Shown piece by piece: positions 1-6,776 of a stretch of DNA of 6,825 nucleotides; the first letter of the stretch is position 1; each line of letters opens with the position of its first letter. The translations under genes were made by a program, and so were the position numbers. The notes beneath the pieces are model-generated. The model saw only the letters and a program-made list of their open reading frames with translations. It was not told the origin of the DNA and did no database searches. This stretch comes from CAZEJK01 sp964512045 (lineage in GTDB: Bacteria; Acidobacteriota; Thermoanaerobaculia; Thermoanaerobaculales; Sulfomarinibacteraceae), in assembly GCA_964512045.1 (NCBI GenBank), contig CAZEJK010000271.1, positions 1-6,825 of the forward strand, given 5' to 3'.

Positions 1-509
1 CCCTCGAGCGGCCGCCCCTCGAAGAACAGCCGTCGCGCAACCCGGTTGGCGAGAACGATCCGGTCGTCACTCCCGACGAGCACAATCGCGGCCGGCGAGC
101 CCTCCACGACCGTCTCCAGCAGCAGCTCGCGCTGGCGGATCGAGGCCCGCTCGGAGCGCAGGACCTCCCCCACCCGGTTGTACATCGTCACAAGATCGCC
201 GAGCTCATCGTTACGGACCACACCTAACCGAACACTGAAGTCTCCGGAACGAAACCCGTCCACACCATCCCGCAACGCTGTCAGGACGCGCTGCGCCGGG
301 GCGGTGACGGCTTTGGCGACCACGACCGCCGCGACCACTGCCACGACCACCGACACCAGCCACGCCTGCCAGACGCTGAGCCCCATCGCGACGGCAGCAA
401 CCGTCGCCGAAGCAACCACCAGGCCCTCAGCCGCCACCACAACCGCCAGCTTCCCTGACAGGCTCCACGAGTGCCGTCGAGGCTGCGGATCAGGGGACGG
501 CTCGCTCAC
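1..509 (-). CDS. Sensor histidine kinase, N-terminal part (cut by window edge)
   Basis: Translating the minus strand from a GTG at 509 gives an open frame of 169 codons with no stop before the window edge, so only the N-terminus is present. It starts MSEPSPDPQPRRHSW. Two hydrophobic helices follow (about residues 18-42 and 49-67), joined by only a short segment around GLSVWQA. Next comes a HAMP-like linker (about 66-120, with TAPAQRVLTALRDG and a DELGDL motif) and then the start of a PAS-like domain (about 130 onward; ETVVEGSPAAIVLV, DRIVLANRVARRLF). The HisKA and ATPase domains would lie beyond the edge, so kinase activity is inferred. It begins 7 bp after the response regulator stop, with a GGAG at 523-520 inside the regulator's last codons, which suggests translational coupling. 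It is probably the partner of that regulator, of NtrB/NtrY type. Having almost no periplasmic loop, it may sense within the membrane. An internal later start cannot be excluded. Confidence 0.85.
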   Translation of the reverse strand, partial: MSEPSPDPQPRRHSWSLSGKLAVVVAAEGLVVASATVAAVAMGLSVWQAWLVSVVVAVVAAVVVAKAVTAPAQRVLTALRDGVDGFRSGDFSVRLGVVRNDELGDLVTMYNRVGEVLRSERASIRQRELLLETVVEGSPAAIVLVGSDDRIVLANRVARRLFFEGRPLE

Positions 510-516
510 CTGCCGG

Positions 517-1893
517 TCACTCCGTGACCCGCCGCTCGACGGTGATGCCGAGCCGTTCCATCTTCCGGTAGAGCGCCTGCCGGCTGATGCCCAGGCCCTC
601 TGCTGCGTGCGCCACCACGCCACCAGCGCGGCGCAGCGCCGCCTCGACCTCGGCCTGCTCCGAGCTCACTCCGGCATATCCGGAGGGGACGGCCTTCGAG
701 ACCAGGCCAAGGTCGTCGGCCTCGATCCGTGGCCCGTTCGCCACCAGCGTCGCTCGCTGGATCACGTTGCGGAGCTCGCGCACGTTCCCGGGCCAGCTGT
801 GGGTCCGCAGCGCCTTCTGGGCCTCCTCGGTCAGAGGACGGACGATGCCGTCCCGCGCCGGGGCAAGCTCGCGAAGGAACGCCTCGGCCAGCGGCAGGAT
901 ATCCTCGCGGCGATCGGCGAGCGCCGGCAGCTCGATCGTGATCACGTTCAGCCTGAAGAGCAGGTCCTCGCGGAAGCTCCCCTCATCGATCGCCTGCCGC
1001 AGATCGGTGTTGGTCGCCGCCAGCACGCGAACATCCGTCCGCACCGACTCGCTCGAGCCGAGTCGCTGGAGCTCGCCGGTCTCCAACACGCGCAGGAGCT
1101 TCGCCTGACCCGCTTGGGACAGGTTGCCGATCTCATCGAGCAGCAGCGTGCCGCGATCGGCCGCCTCGAACCGGCCGATCCGACGGTCCGTGGCGCCCGT
1201 GTACGCACCGGCCTCCGCACCGAACAGCTCGGCCTCCAGGAGGGCATCCGGCAGCGCTCCCACGTTGACCGAGACCATCGGTTGACCGCGGCGGGGAGAG
1301 TTGGCGTGGATCACCTGCGCGATCCGCTCCTTGCCTGTGCCGTTCGCGCCGGTGATCAGCACCGGAACATCCGCACTCGCCACCCGCACGGCCAACGACA
1401 CCACCTCGTGCATGGCGGCACTCGCGTACACCAACCCACACAGGTCATACCGTCTGGCCAGCTCGTCGCGCTGCCGTCGGTGTTGATCGTGCAGCTCGCG
1501 GTTCTCGCGTTCGAGGTCTCCGATCCTGAGCAGGTTGCGCACGCTGGTGAGCAGGCGTTCGTCATCCCACGGCTTGGTCACGTAATCGCCGGCGCCCTCC
1601 TTCATCAGCTGGACAGCGGTATCCACCGACGCCCAGGCAGTCATCAGCAGCACGGGCAGCTGCGGGTACCGCTCGCGAACGGTGCGAAACAGCTCGATCC
1701 CTTCGGCGCCGGAGGTCGCTCCGGGGGTGAAGTTCATGTCCTGGATCACCAGGTCGATGCCGCCTCGCTCGAGGATCGCCAACGCCTCGGACGGACTGCT
1801 CACAGTCACCGGCTCCAAGCCGCCCAGCTCGAGGGCGAGCGCGATCGCAGTGGCGACCGGCGGCTGGTCTTCGACGATCAGAACTCGCGGCAT
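517..1893 (-). CDS. Sigma-54-dependent response regulator, NtrC family
   Basis: This 458-residue protein has the complete NtrC-class layout. The receiver domain (1-120) has the acidic pair E8-D9, phospho-acceptor D52 (IQDMNF), T85 and K107 (TKP). A helical linker follows (about 125-150). The AAA+ sigma-54 activation domain (about 153-390) has Walker A GANGTGKE (182-189), the sigma-54 contact loop GAYTGA (229-234), Walker B LLLDEIG (250-256), sensor I ATNTDL (293-298), the arginine-finger segment FREDLLFRLN (307-316) and the sensor II motif WPGNVREL. A Fis-type helix-turn-helix near the C-terminus (GISRQALYRKMERLGI) binds DNA. All catalytic motifs are intact, so it should be an active, phosphorylation-controlled enhancer-binding protein. 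The ATG at 1893 is preceded by GAGGG (1905-1901, 7-nt spacer). The contact loop has Tyr where most family members have Phe. Lying between the permeases and the kinase, it most likely controls this operon through the dyads at 6657-6694. Confidence 0.97.
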   Translation of the reverse strand: MPRVLIVEDQPPVATAIALALELGGLEPVTVSSPSEALAILERGGIDLVIQDMNFTPGATSGAEGIELFRTVRERYPQLPVLLMTAWASVDTAVQLMKEGAGDYVTKPWDDERLLTSVRNLLRIGDLERENRELHDQHRRQRDELARRYDLCGLVYASAAMHEVVSLAVRVASADVPVLITGANGTGKERIAQVIHANSPRRGQPMVSVNVGALPDALLEAELFGAEAGAYTGATDRRIGRFEAADRGTLLLDEIGNLSQAGQAKLLRVLETGELQRLGSSESVRTDVRVLAATNTDLRQAIDEGSFREDLLFRLNVITIELPALADRREDILPLAEAFLRELAPARDGIVRPLTEEAQKALRTHSWPGNVRELRNVIQRATLVANGPRIEADDLGLVSKAVPSGYAGVSSEQAEVEAALRRAGGVVAHAAEGLGISRQALYRKMERLGITVERRVTE

Positions 1894-1937
1894 GCGGCTT
1901 CCCTCAGACCATCATACGCAGCGCGCCCACAGATGGC

Positions 1938-3152
1938 TCACACACTCCGAGTGGCCAGAGCGGGCGGCGTCCGGGCGGCGCGTAGCGCTGGAGCGATCGT
2001 CGCCGCAATGCCGAGTCCCCAGAGCACCAGCACACCGATGAGCACCAGACCGATCGGCAGCGGCGTCCCACCCGCCTGCTGCATCAGTAGCATGTTGAGA
2101 GCGTAGGCACCGATCAGACCGAGTGCGATGCCGGTCACGGTAATGATGGTGTTCTCCACCAGAAAGTACCGCAGCACCTCCCAGCGGCTCGCCCCGAGGG
2201 CACGCCGGGTGCCCACCTGCTTGGTACGTTGGGTGACCGCGAACGCCGTCATACCGAGCACGCCGATACCGGTCACAAACAGCAGGAGTGCAATGATCAC
2301 TGTCAGAATCGTAGCCACCAGCCGCTTGTCGAACGCGCCCCACGACTTGACCTCGAGCATCGTCAGGGTCTCGATCAACCGCTCATCGTCCACCTCCAGC
2401 AGCACGGACTCCGCATCCTTCATGATGGCGGCCAGCTCGATGGAGGAGCTGCGAAGGAGGTAGTTGAACGGTGTTGCGTACGCCGGGGGCGTTGGGTAGA
2501 ACAGGATCCTCGTCTCCATCGGCCCGCCGCCGTACGGGGTGTACATGTGGTCCACGATGCCGACGATCACGTCGGGGTACTGCTCACTGCCACCGCCGCT
2601 GATCTGCTTGCCGAGGGCGTCACCGTCGGGGAAAAGCGCGTCGGCCAGGTCCTGAGTGACGATCACGTTCAGGATCTGTGCGCCGAAGTCAGTCGGCATG
2701 TCGGCCTCGGTGAACGCCCGTCCAGCCACCAGCTCGAGGCCGAGCGTGTCGATAAAGTGCCCGTCGGTCCGGTACACCGGCGCCCGCACCTGCGCAGTCG
2801 GCGGCGCCCCGAGCGGCCGGAACTGCGAGGAGCTCCCGCCACCTTGAAGTGGCAACGGGACGATCGGCGCCACCGCCTCGACGCCGGGCATCGCACGCAA
2901 CGCACTCAGGTCCTGACGCATGACGGCGAGCCGCCCCTCGAGCTCCTCGTACTGGCTGCCGTACGGTCGCGCCCGAACGACGGCGATCTCCTCCTCGGCG
3001 ATCCCGGTCGAACGGTTGGCGATGCGCCGCTGATCGATGATCATGTTGGCGCAGTTCAGCGCAATTGCCACAGTGAAGGCGATCTCCACCACCAACAGCA
3101 GGACGCGACCACGGTTGCGGGTCAGCGAACGAAGAATCGGTCCAAGCTCCAT
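1938..3152 (-). CDS. ABC transporter permease, FtsX/MacB type (second)
   Basis: This 404-residue inner-membrane protein has the MacB/FtsX fold. A first membrane helix (about 17-37, RVLLLVVEIAFTVAIALN) is followed by a large extracytoplasmic domain (about 40-277) of the MacB_PCD type, and then three more helices (about 278-304, 330-356 and 366-389). The cytoplasmic segment after helix 2 carries the family signature TKQVGTRRALGASRWEVLRY (310-329), expected to contact the ATPase. The chosen ATG at 3152 has a strong GGAGGT four bases upstream. A GTG at 3164 is in frame, but using it would leave that Shine-Dalgarno inside the coding region. It starts 16 bp after the first permease ends. The two permeases differ clearly in sequence, so the pump is probably a heterodimer served by the separate ATPase, unlike MacB, where ATPase and permease are fused and form a homodimer. 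The substrate is unknown. Confidence 0.94.
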   Translation of the reverse strand: MELGPILRSLTRNRGRVLLLVVEIAFTVAIALNCANMIIDQRRIANRSTGIAEEEIAVVRARPYGSQYEELEGRLAVMRQDLSALRAMPGVEAVAPIVPLPLQGGGSSSQFRPLGAPPTAQVRAPVYRTDGHFIDTLGLELVAGRAFTEADMPTDFGAQILNVIVTQDLADALFPDGDALGKQISGGGSEQYPDVIVGIVDHMYTPYGGGPMETRILFYPTPPAYATPFNYLLRSSSIELAAIMKDAESVLLEVDDERLIETLTMLEVKSWGAFDKRLVATILTVIIALLLFVTGIGVLGMTAFAVTQRTKQVGTRRALGASRWEVLRYFLVENTIITVTGIALGLIGAYALNMLLMQQAGGTPLPIGLVLIGVLVLWGLGIAATIAPALRAARTPPALATRSV

Positions 3153-3156
3153 GGTG

Positions 3157-3162
3157 ACCTCC
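3157..3162 (-). promoter_or_regulatory. Ribosome binding site that sets the second permease start
   Basis: The minus strand reads GGAGGTCACCATG. This is a full Shine-Dalgarno hexamer ending four bases before the ATG at 3152. The competing in-frame GTG at 3164 overlaps the upstream side of this motif and has no comparable purine run of its own, so the ATG is preferred. Confidence 0.8.
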
Positions 3163-3168
3163 ACGCCG

Positions 3169-4500
3169 TCACTGCAGCTTCAACTGGCGGGCCGGCGCCA
3201 CTCGGCACGCCCGCCAGGCCGGGTACAGACCCGAGATCAGGCCGGCAGCCAGCGCCAGCACGATCCCCCAGGTCAACATGTACGTGTCGAACTTCACCAG
3301 GCTCACCGAAACCACGAACGCCGGCAGCGAACGGTTGATCGCCTCGACGGCTCCCCAGGCCATAAGCACGCCGACCATGCCGCCAGCCAGGCCGATCAGC
3401 TCGCACTCGATCAGACGCTGGAGGAAGACCGCCCTGCGCGAAGCACCCAGCGCACGATGGACACCGATGGTCGTGGACGCGGCGAGAAACTTGGTGAGCA
3501 GAAGCCCCACCAGGTTGAGCGCACACACGGCGAGGAACAGGAGAGCGATGATGACGATCGCGTTCATCTCCGGCGCCACGACACCACGCACCTCGAGCCA
3601 CTCCATCACCGGCGTGACCCGGTTGTTGATCGGCCGCGGGAAACGGCCCAGCTCCTTCTGTGAGCGGGCGTAGCTATCGACGAACGCGTGATACTCCGAC
3701 ACCTCCTCGGGCTCGAGCTCGACCCAGTACTGGATCCAGGTCAGCTCCGAGGCCGTGTACACAGCGTCCGGATCATCCCGGTCCCACGAACCCCATGCGT
3801 CGGTGTCACCGGTCTGGGTGAGCTGCAGGTCCTGCTCGCGGATCAGGTCGAACGGCACGAAGAAGTCTCGTGGCGGCGCAACCTGATTGTTGATGATGTC
3901 GTAGTAGCGCGGCGTCACGGACCAACGGTCGAGGACACCGACGACTGTCAGCTCGCCGCCGCCAAGGCGGACCCGCTCCCCCACGGAGTTCCGGCCGGCG
4001 AACAGCTTCTGGTTCGTTGCGTAGCTGAGCACGACCACCCGCCGGCGGGCCGCGTCGGCGTGCCGGTCCCAACCCCTCCCGTACCGGAACGGCGCCTGGA
4101 ACATCGCAAAGAAGTCGGCGTGACAGAGCCGAATCGTGCCCTCGTACGGCCGCAGGTGCTCCACCTCCGGGAACACCCAGGCGCGGGCGTTGGCCACCCC
4201 GGTCCGGTACCGCGGAATCTCGCTGTCCATAAGGCCAGCCATGTCCCGGTACGTGATGTGCTTCGGTGGGTCACCGGGCCGGATGTCGAAGAACTCCGAG
4301 TCGGCATCCCAGCTGTCGACGCGAACGTTGTATAGCAGATCACTCTTCTCCGGGATGGGGTTCTGGGCGAACACGTGACGGATCGACATCATGGCCGTCG
4401 GCACCGCCACGCCGAGACCGATCGCCACCATGGTCAACGCGGAGATCGCCGGAGTCCGAGCGACGCTCTTGGCAGCAAGACGGAGCATGTAGCCGAGCAT
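3169..4500 (-). CDS. ABC transporter permease, FtsX/MacB type (first)
   Basis: This 443-residue inner-membrane permease starts MLGYMLRLAAKSVARTPAIS. It has one N-terminal helix (about 18-38), a large extracytoplasmic domain (about 40-310), and three C-terminal helices (about 312-336, 364-386 and 407-428). The FtsX signature IGVHRALGASRRAVFLQRLI lies at 345-364. The end, LYPAWRACRVAPARQLK, is a typical MacB-family C-terminus. The periplasmic domain is rich in aromatic and acidic residues (for example DTDAWGSWDRDDPDAVY at 232-248) and shows no catalytic motif I recognise. The ATG at 4500 is ten bases past the ATPase stop, with a GGGGGG run at 4511-4506 that overlaps the stop codon and serves as ribosome binding site. 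The frame stays open upstream to 4620, but that part overlaps the ATPase gene and is not protein-like. It probably pairs with the second permease around the shared ATPase. The role is export or mechanotransmission and the substrate is unknown. Confidence 0.94.
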   Translation of the reverse strand: MLGYMLRLAAKSVARTPAISALTMVAIGLGVAVPTAMMSIRHVFAQNPIPEKSDLLYNVRVDSWDADSEFFDIRPGDPPKHITYRDMAGLMDSEIPRYRTGVANARAWVFPEVEHLRPYEGTIRLCHADFFAMFQAPFRYGRGWDRHADAARRRVVVLSYATNQKLFAGRNSVGERVRLGGGELTVVGVLDRWSVTPRYYDIINNQVAPPRDFFVPFDLIREQDLQLTQTGDTDAWGSWDRDDPDAVYTASELTWIQYWVELEPEEVSEYHAFVDSYARSQKELGRFPRPINNRVTPVMEWLEVRGVVAPEMNAIVIIALLFLAVCALNLVGLLLTKFLAASTTIGVHRALGASRRAVFLQRLIECELIGLAGGMVGVLMAWGAVEAINRSLPAFVVSVSLVKFDTYMLTWGIVLALAAGLISGLYPAWRACRVAPARQLKLQ

Positions 4501-4510
4501 GATCGCCCCC

Positions 4511-5242
4511 CTAGCTCGCCGCGGTCGCAGCCGCAGAAGAGTCGGGGGCGAACGACGGCAGTCGTTCCTCGCGCACGTCGATGAGACGGCCGTCGAGGAT
4601 GTGGATCTGCCGGCGGGCACGCGCCGAGCACTCGGGGTTGTGGGTGACCATCACGATGGTCGTTCCTTCCCCGTTGATCTGCTCCAGCAGACCCATCACA
4701 TCTCGGGCCATCTCGGAGTCGAGGTTTCCCGTGGGCTCATCCGCCAGAATGAGCCGCGGGTTACCAGCCAACGCCCTCGCAATCGCCACCCGTTGCTGCT
4801 GGCCACCGGAAAGCTGCGCCGGCACGTGGTGGAGACGACCGAACAGCCCCACCTGGCCGAGCGCTCGCTCGATCCGTTGCTTTCGCTCTTTGGCCGGCAG
4901 CCCCCGGTAGCGGAGCGGCACGTCGACGTTGTCGAACACGTCCAGGTCCGGAATCAGATTGAACGACTGGAAGATGAACCCGATCTTGCGGTTGCGGATC
5001 CGGGACATCTGCCGATCCGACAGCCCGCGGACATCGTCGCCGTCGAGGCGGTAGCGACCGCCATCAAAGGTGTCCAGCAGCCCCACCACATTGAGGAACG
5101 TGGTCTTGCCGGAGCCGGACGGACCGCTCACGGCCACGAACTCGCCGTCCTCCACCGCCACACTGATCTGCGACAGTGCCGCAGTCTCTACGAGGTCCGT
5201 ACGGTAGGTCTTCGTCACATCGGACATCTCGATGATCGCCAT
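4511..5242 (-). CDS. ABC transporter ATP-binding protein, MacB/LolD type
   Basis: This 243-residue cytoplasmic ATPase powers the two permeases. Every motif of an active nucleotide-binding domain is present: Walker A GPSGSGKTT (40-48), Q-loop glutamine (Q92 in FIFQSFNLIP), signature LSGGQQQR (144-151), Walker B LILADEP with catalytic E169, D-loop GNLDS (172-176) and switch histidine H201 (VTHNPE). The sequence FIFQSFNLIPDLDVFDNVDVP and the overall length are typical of the MacB/LolD/FtsE branch that partners FtsX-type permeases. The last 15 or so residues are Ala/Ser-rich and probably disordered. The ATG at 5242 follows a strong GGGAGGG (5254-5248) with a 5-nt spacer, 26 bp after the adaptor gene ends. 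Keeping the ATPase separate from the permeases resembles LolCDE and Bce-type systems more than MacB. Confidence 0.97.
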   Translation of the reverse strand: MAIIEMSDVTKTYRTDLVETAALSQISVAVEDGEFVAVSGPSGSGKTTFLNVVGLLDTFDGGRYRLDGDDVRGLSDRQMSRIRNRKIGFIFQSFNLIPDLDVFDNVDVPLRYRGLPAKERKQRIERALGQVGLFGRLHHVPAQLSGGQQQRVAIARALAGNPRLILADEPTGNLDSEMARDVMGLLEQINGEGTTIVMVTHNPECSARARRQIHILDGRLIDVREERLPSFAPDSSAAATAAS

Positions 5243-5268
5243 CTCGTCCCTCCCGATGGGTGTAGGGT

Positions 5269-6516
5269 CTAACGGATCAAGAGCGTGTCCGCGCCCTCGA
5301 ACCGGCTCATATCGCTGATGACGACCTGCTCTCCCTCGCTCAGGCCGTCGACAATCTCCACCTTGGTAACGCTGACCACGCCGAACGCCGCGGGACGGCG
5401 GACGGCCAGATCATCGGCCACGACGTACACTTCCCCGCCCGTCGACTCCACGAACGGACCGCGCGGCAGTGTCAGCACGTCATCTCGCCGGGCCAACACC
5501 AGCCGTGTGCTCAGCCGCTGGTTCTGACGCAGCCCCTCCGGAGCGCCATCAACGAACGCCACGCGGCCCGCCACCTGGCCGGAAAGGACCTCCGGCGCCA
5601 CCTGCGTGACCACACCGTCGACCAGCTTGCCTCCGATCCGGACCAGCGCCTCGACGCCGGGGACCACGCGGTCCGCGTAGGTCTCTGGAATCGACACGTC
5701 CAGCTCGAGCTCGCTCAGGTCGACCACACCGACCAGTGGCTGCCCCTGGACAACGACGTCCCGATGCTCGACCTCGACCGTCGCCACCTGGCCATCGAAC
5801 GGCGCGATGACCTTGAGCTCGTTCACTCGACGGGCCACCTCGGCGGTCACAAGCTGCTGCCGTTGAAGGCGAGAGCGGCTATCCCGCACCTGCAGTGCGA
5901 GCATCTCTCGCTCGAGCTGGACCGCATCCCGGGCCTGCTCGACCTCCAACGCTGCCACCGTACGCTCGTCGCGGGCCTGCTCCAGGTCGATCTCGTTCAC
6001 GAGCCCGAGCTCGAACAGGCGCTCATGCCGCTCCACAGCACGTTTCGCCGCGGCCAGCCGCACCTCCGCCAGCTCGAGGGCCTGTCGGTTCCGCTGCTCC
6101 TCGTGCTCCGCCTCCAGCTCACGCCGCTCCAGCTCCGACCGCAGGACATCGAGGCTCGCCCGCTCCTGCTCCAGCCGGCTCTCCAGCTCTGGGCTCACCA
6201 GCTCTGCCAACACCTGACCCGCCACGATCCCCTGGCCTTCTCGAACCTGCAGTGTCACCGTCCCATCGGCAGGGCTGAACAGCGTCGGCCGGTTCGCGGC
6301 CACCACCCGACCGTCCACCGCCACGTCGAACACCAGATCGCCACGCGTCACGGTGGCGATCCGCAGCCTGGAGCGCTCCACCGTACGCTCGGAAACGGCC
6401 CAACGTCGTATCGCCGGCCACGAGAGAACGAGGACCAGCACGAGCAGTACCGCCACGCTCCCGCCCACGACCCACCGCCGCCGGATTACGGGCGTCCGGT
6501 CGACCGGCCGGTCCAT
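5269..6516 (-). CDS. HlyD/MacA-type periplasmic adaptor (membrane fusion protein)
   Basis: This 415-residue protein is anchored in the inner membrane by one N-terminal helix (about 15-33) after a short Arg-rich cytoplasmic tail (VIRRRW), with no lipobox. The order of domains is typical of adaptors. The first lipoyl half is at about 60-110 (SPADGTVTLQVREGQGIVAGQVL). A long charged coiled-coil hairpin follows (about 110-232, rich in Glu/Arg/Leu heptads). Then come the second lipoyl half (about 233-268, IAPFDGQVATVEVEHRDVVV), a beta-barrel domain (about 270-345) and a membrane-proximal domain ending SEGEQVVISDMSRFEG. It would bridge the ABC permeases to an outer-membrane channel; none is encoded here. 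The frame is open up to 6726, but the sigma-54 promoter predicts a transcript start near 6554, leaving ATG 6516 as the only ATG in that frame between the predicted transcript start and the first membrane helix. There is no clear Shine-Dalgarno before it, unlike the following genes. Confidence 0.93.
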   Translation of the reverse strand: MDRPVDRTPVIRRRWVVGGSVAVLLVLVLVLSWPAIRRWAVSERTVERSRLRIATVTRGDLVFDVAVDGRVVAANRPTLFSPADGTVTLQVREGQGIVAGQVLAELVSPELESRLEQERASLDVLRSELERRELEAEHEEQRNRQALELAEVRLAAAKRAVERHERLFELGLVNEIDLEQARDERTVAALEVEQARDAVQLEREMLALQVRDSRSRLQRQQLVTAEVARRVNELKVIAPFDGQVATVEVEHRDVVVQGQPLVGVVDLSELELDVSIPETYADRVVPGVEALVRIGGKLVDGVVTQVAPEVLSGQVAGRVAFVDGAPEGLRQNQRLSTRLVLARRDDVLTLPRGPFVESTGGEVYVVADDLAVRRPAAFGVVSVTKVEIVDGLSEGEQVVISDMSRFEGADTLLIR

Positions 6517-6564
6517 CGAAGAGGTGTCGCGGATCGAGCGTTCGGGTTCCACGGCCAAGTCCAG

Positions 6565-6581
6565 AGCAACGACTGTGCCAA
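6565..6581 (-). promoter_or_regulatory. Sigma-54 (-24/-12) promoter of the operon
   Basis: The minus strand reads TTGGCACAGTCGTTGCT. Compared with the known consensus YTGGCACGRNNNTTGCW, it matches at every defined position except the base after GGCAC (A instead of G). The invariant GG (6579-6578) and GC (6567-6566) are separated correctly. Transcription should start near 6554, about 38 bases before the adaptor ATG. It needs an ATP-driven enhancer-binding protein, and one is encoded four genes downstream. Confidence 0.88.
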
Positions 6582-6656
6582 CCGCCCCGCCGTGCTCCTC
6601 TGTCCGTCGGAACCAACTACCGCGGGGTCGTTGGAGGCAGAGCTCGCATCGGGCGA

Positions 6657-6672
6657 CCGGACAGCTGTCCGA
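6657..6672. promoter_or_regulatory. Promoter-proximal dyad, candidate activator site
   Basis: The plus strand reads CCGGACAGCTGTCCGA. The inner 14 bases are a perfect palindrome (CGGACA-GC-TGTCCG). Its centre (6664.5) is about 110 bp upstream of the predicted transcript start, in the usual range for enhancer sites of NtrC-class proteins. It shares its arms with the neighbouring dyad, which supports a dimeric helix-turn-helix binding site. Assigning it to the operon's own response regulator is inference. Confidence 0.72.
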
Positions 6673-6678
6673 CTGTGA

Positions 6679-6694
6679 CCGGACAAGTGTCCGG
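6679..6694. promoter_or_regulatory. Promoter-distal dyad, candidate activator site
   Basis: The plus strand reads CCGGACAAGTGTCCGG, with perfect 7-bp arms around a 2-bp centre. It is the same motif as the dyad at 6657-6672, and the centres are 22 bp apart, about two helical turns, so both would face the same side of the DNA. Paired sites of this kind promote assembly of the AAA+ hexamer. The centre is about 132 bp upstream of the predicted transcript start. Confidence 0.72.
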
Positions 6695-6776
6695 GTGTCG
6701 ACCCGCACCGCTGCACTGTGCACCACCGTACAATGGTTGGAGGAAGCAACAGTGTTGGCGACTCACGGAGCCGTAT

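Noticed and set aside
3..15. Adjacent CTCGAG and GCGGCCGC sites at the left edge, as in cloning linkers
   Set aside because: The kinase frame stays open through these bases and encodes FFEGRPLE, which fits the PAS region of this kinase type, so natural G+C-rich sequence is the simpler explanation. Vector origin cannot be fully excluded at an edge.
1894..1937. Possible internal promoter or terminator between the second permease and the regulator
   Set aside because: The 44-bp gap has no -24/-12 or -35/-10 pair I can support and no hairpin followed by a T-run. It only holds the regulator's ribosome binding site.
46..2106. A 686-codon open frame on the plus strand, opposite the kinase, regulator and end of the second permease
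   Set aside because: It runs antisense across three convincing genes. Its product is low-complexity (Thr/Ser/Ala, then Arg/His/Gln-rich) with no recognisable domain. Long antisense frames are common in G+C-rich genes with strong third-position bias.
2229..3338. A 369-codon plus-strand open frame
   Set aside because: It is antisense to both permeases, with His/Arg/Pro-rich composition and no domain, so it is a codon-bias shadow.
5764..6678. A 304-codon plus-strand open frame
   Set aside because: It is antisense to the adaptor coiled-coil region, where repeated Glu/Leu/Arg codons create a Leu/His/Arg-rich shadow, and it would run through the sigma-54 promoter.
6692..6705. A further inverted repeat CGGGT-GTCG-ACCCG next to the distal dyad
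   Set aside because: It has short 5-bp G+C-rich arms, a different motif and a centre only 12 bp from the neighbouring dyad. It is likely chance or overlap with the real site.
6517..6726. N-terminal extension of the adaptor up to 6726
   Set aside because: The extra 70 residues look random (Cys, Arg, Ser-rich), contain the sigma-54 promoter and both dyads, and begin upstream of the predicted transcript start.
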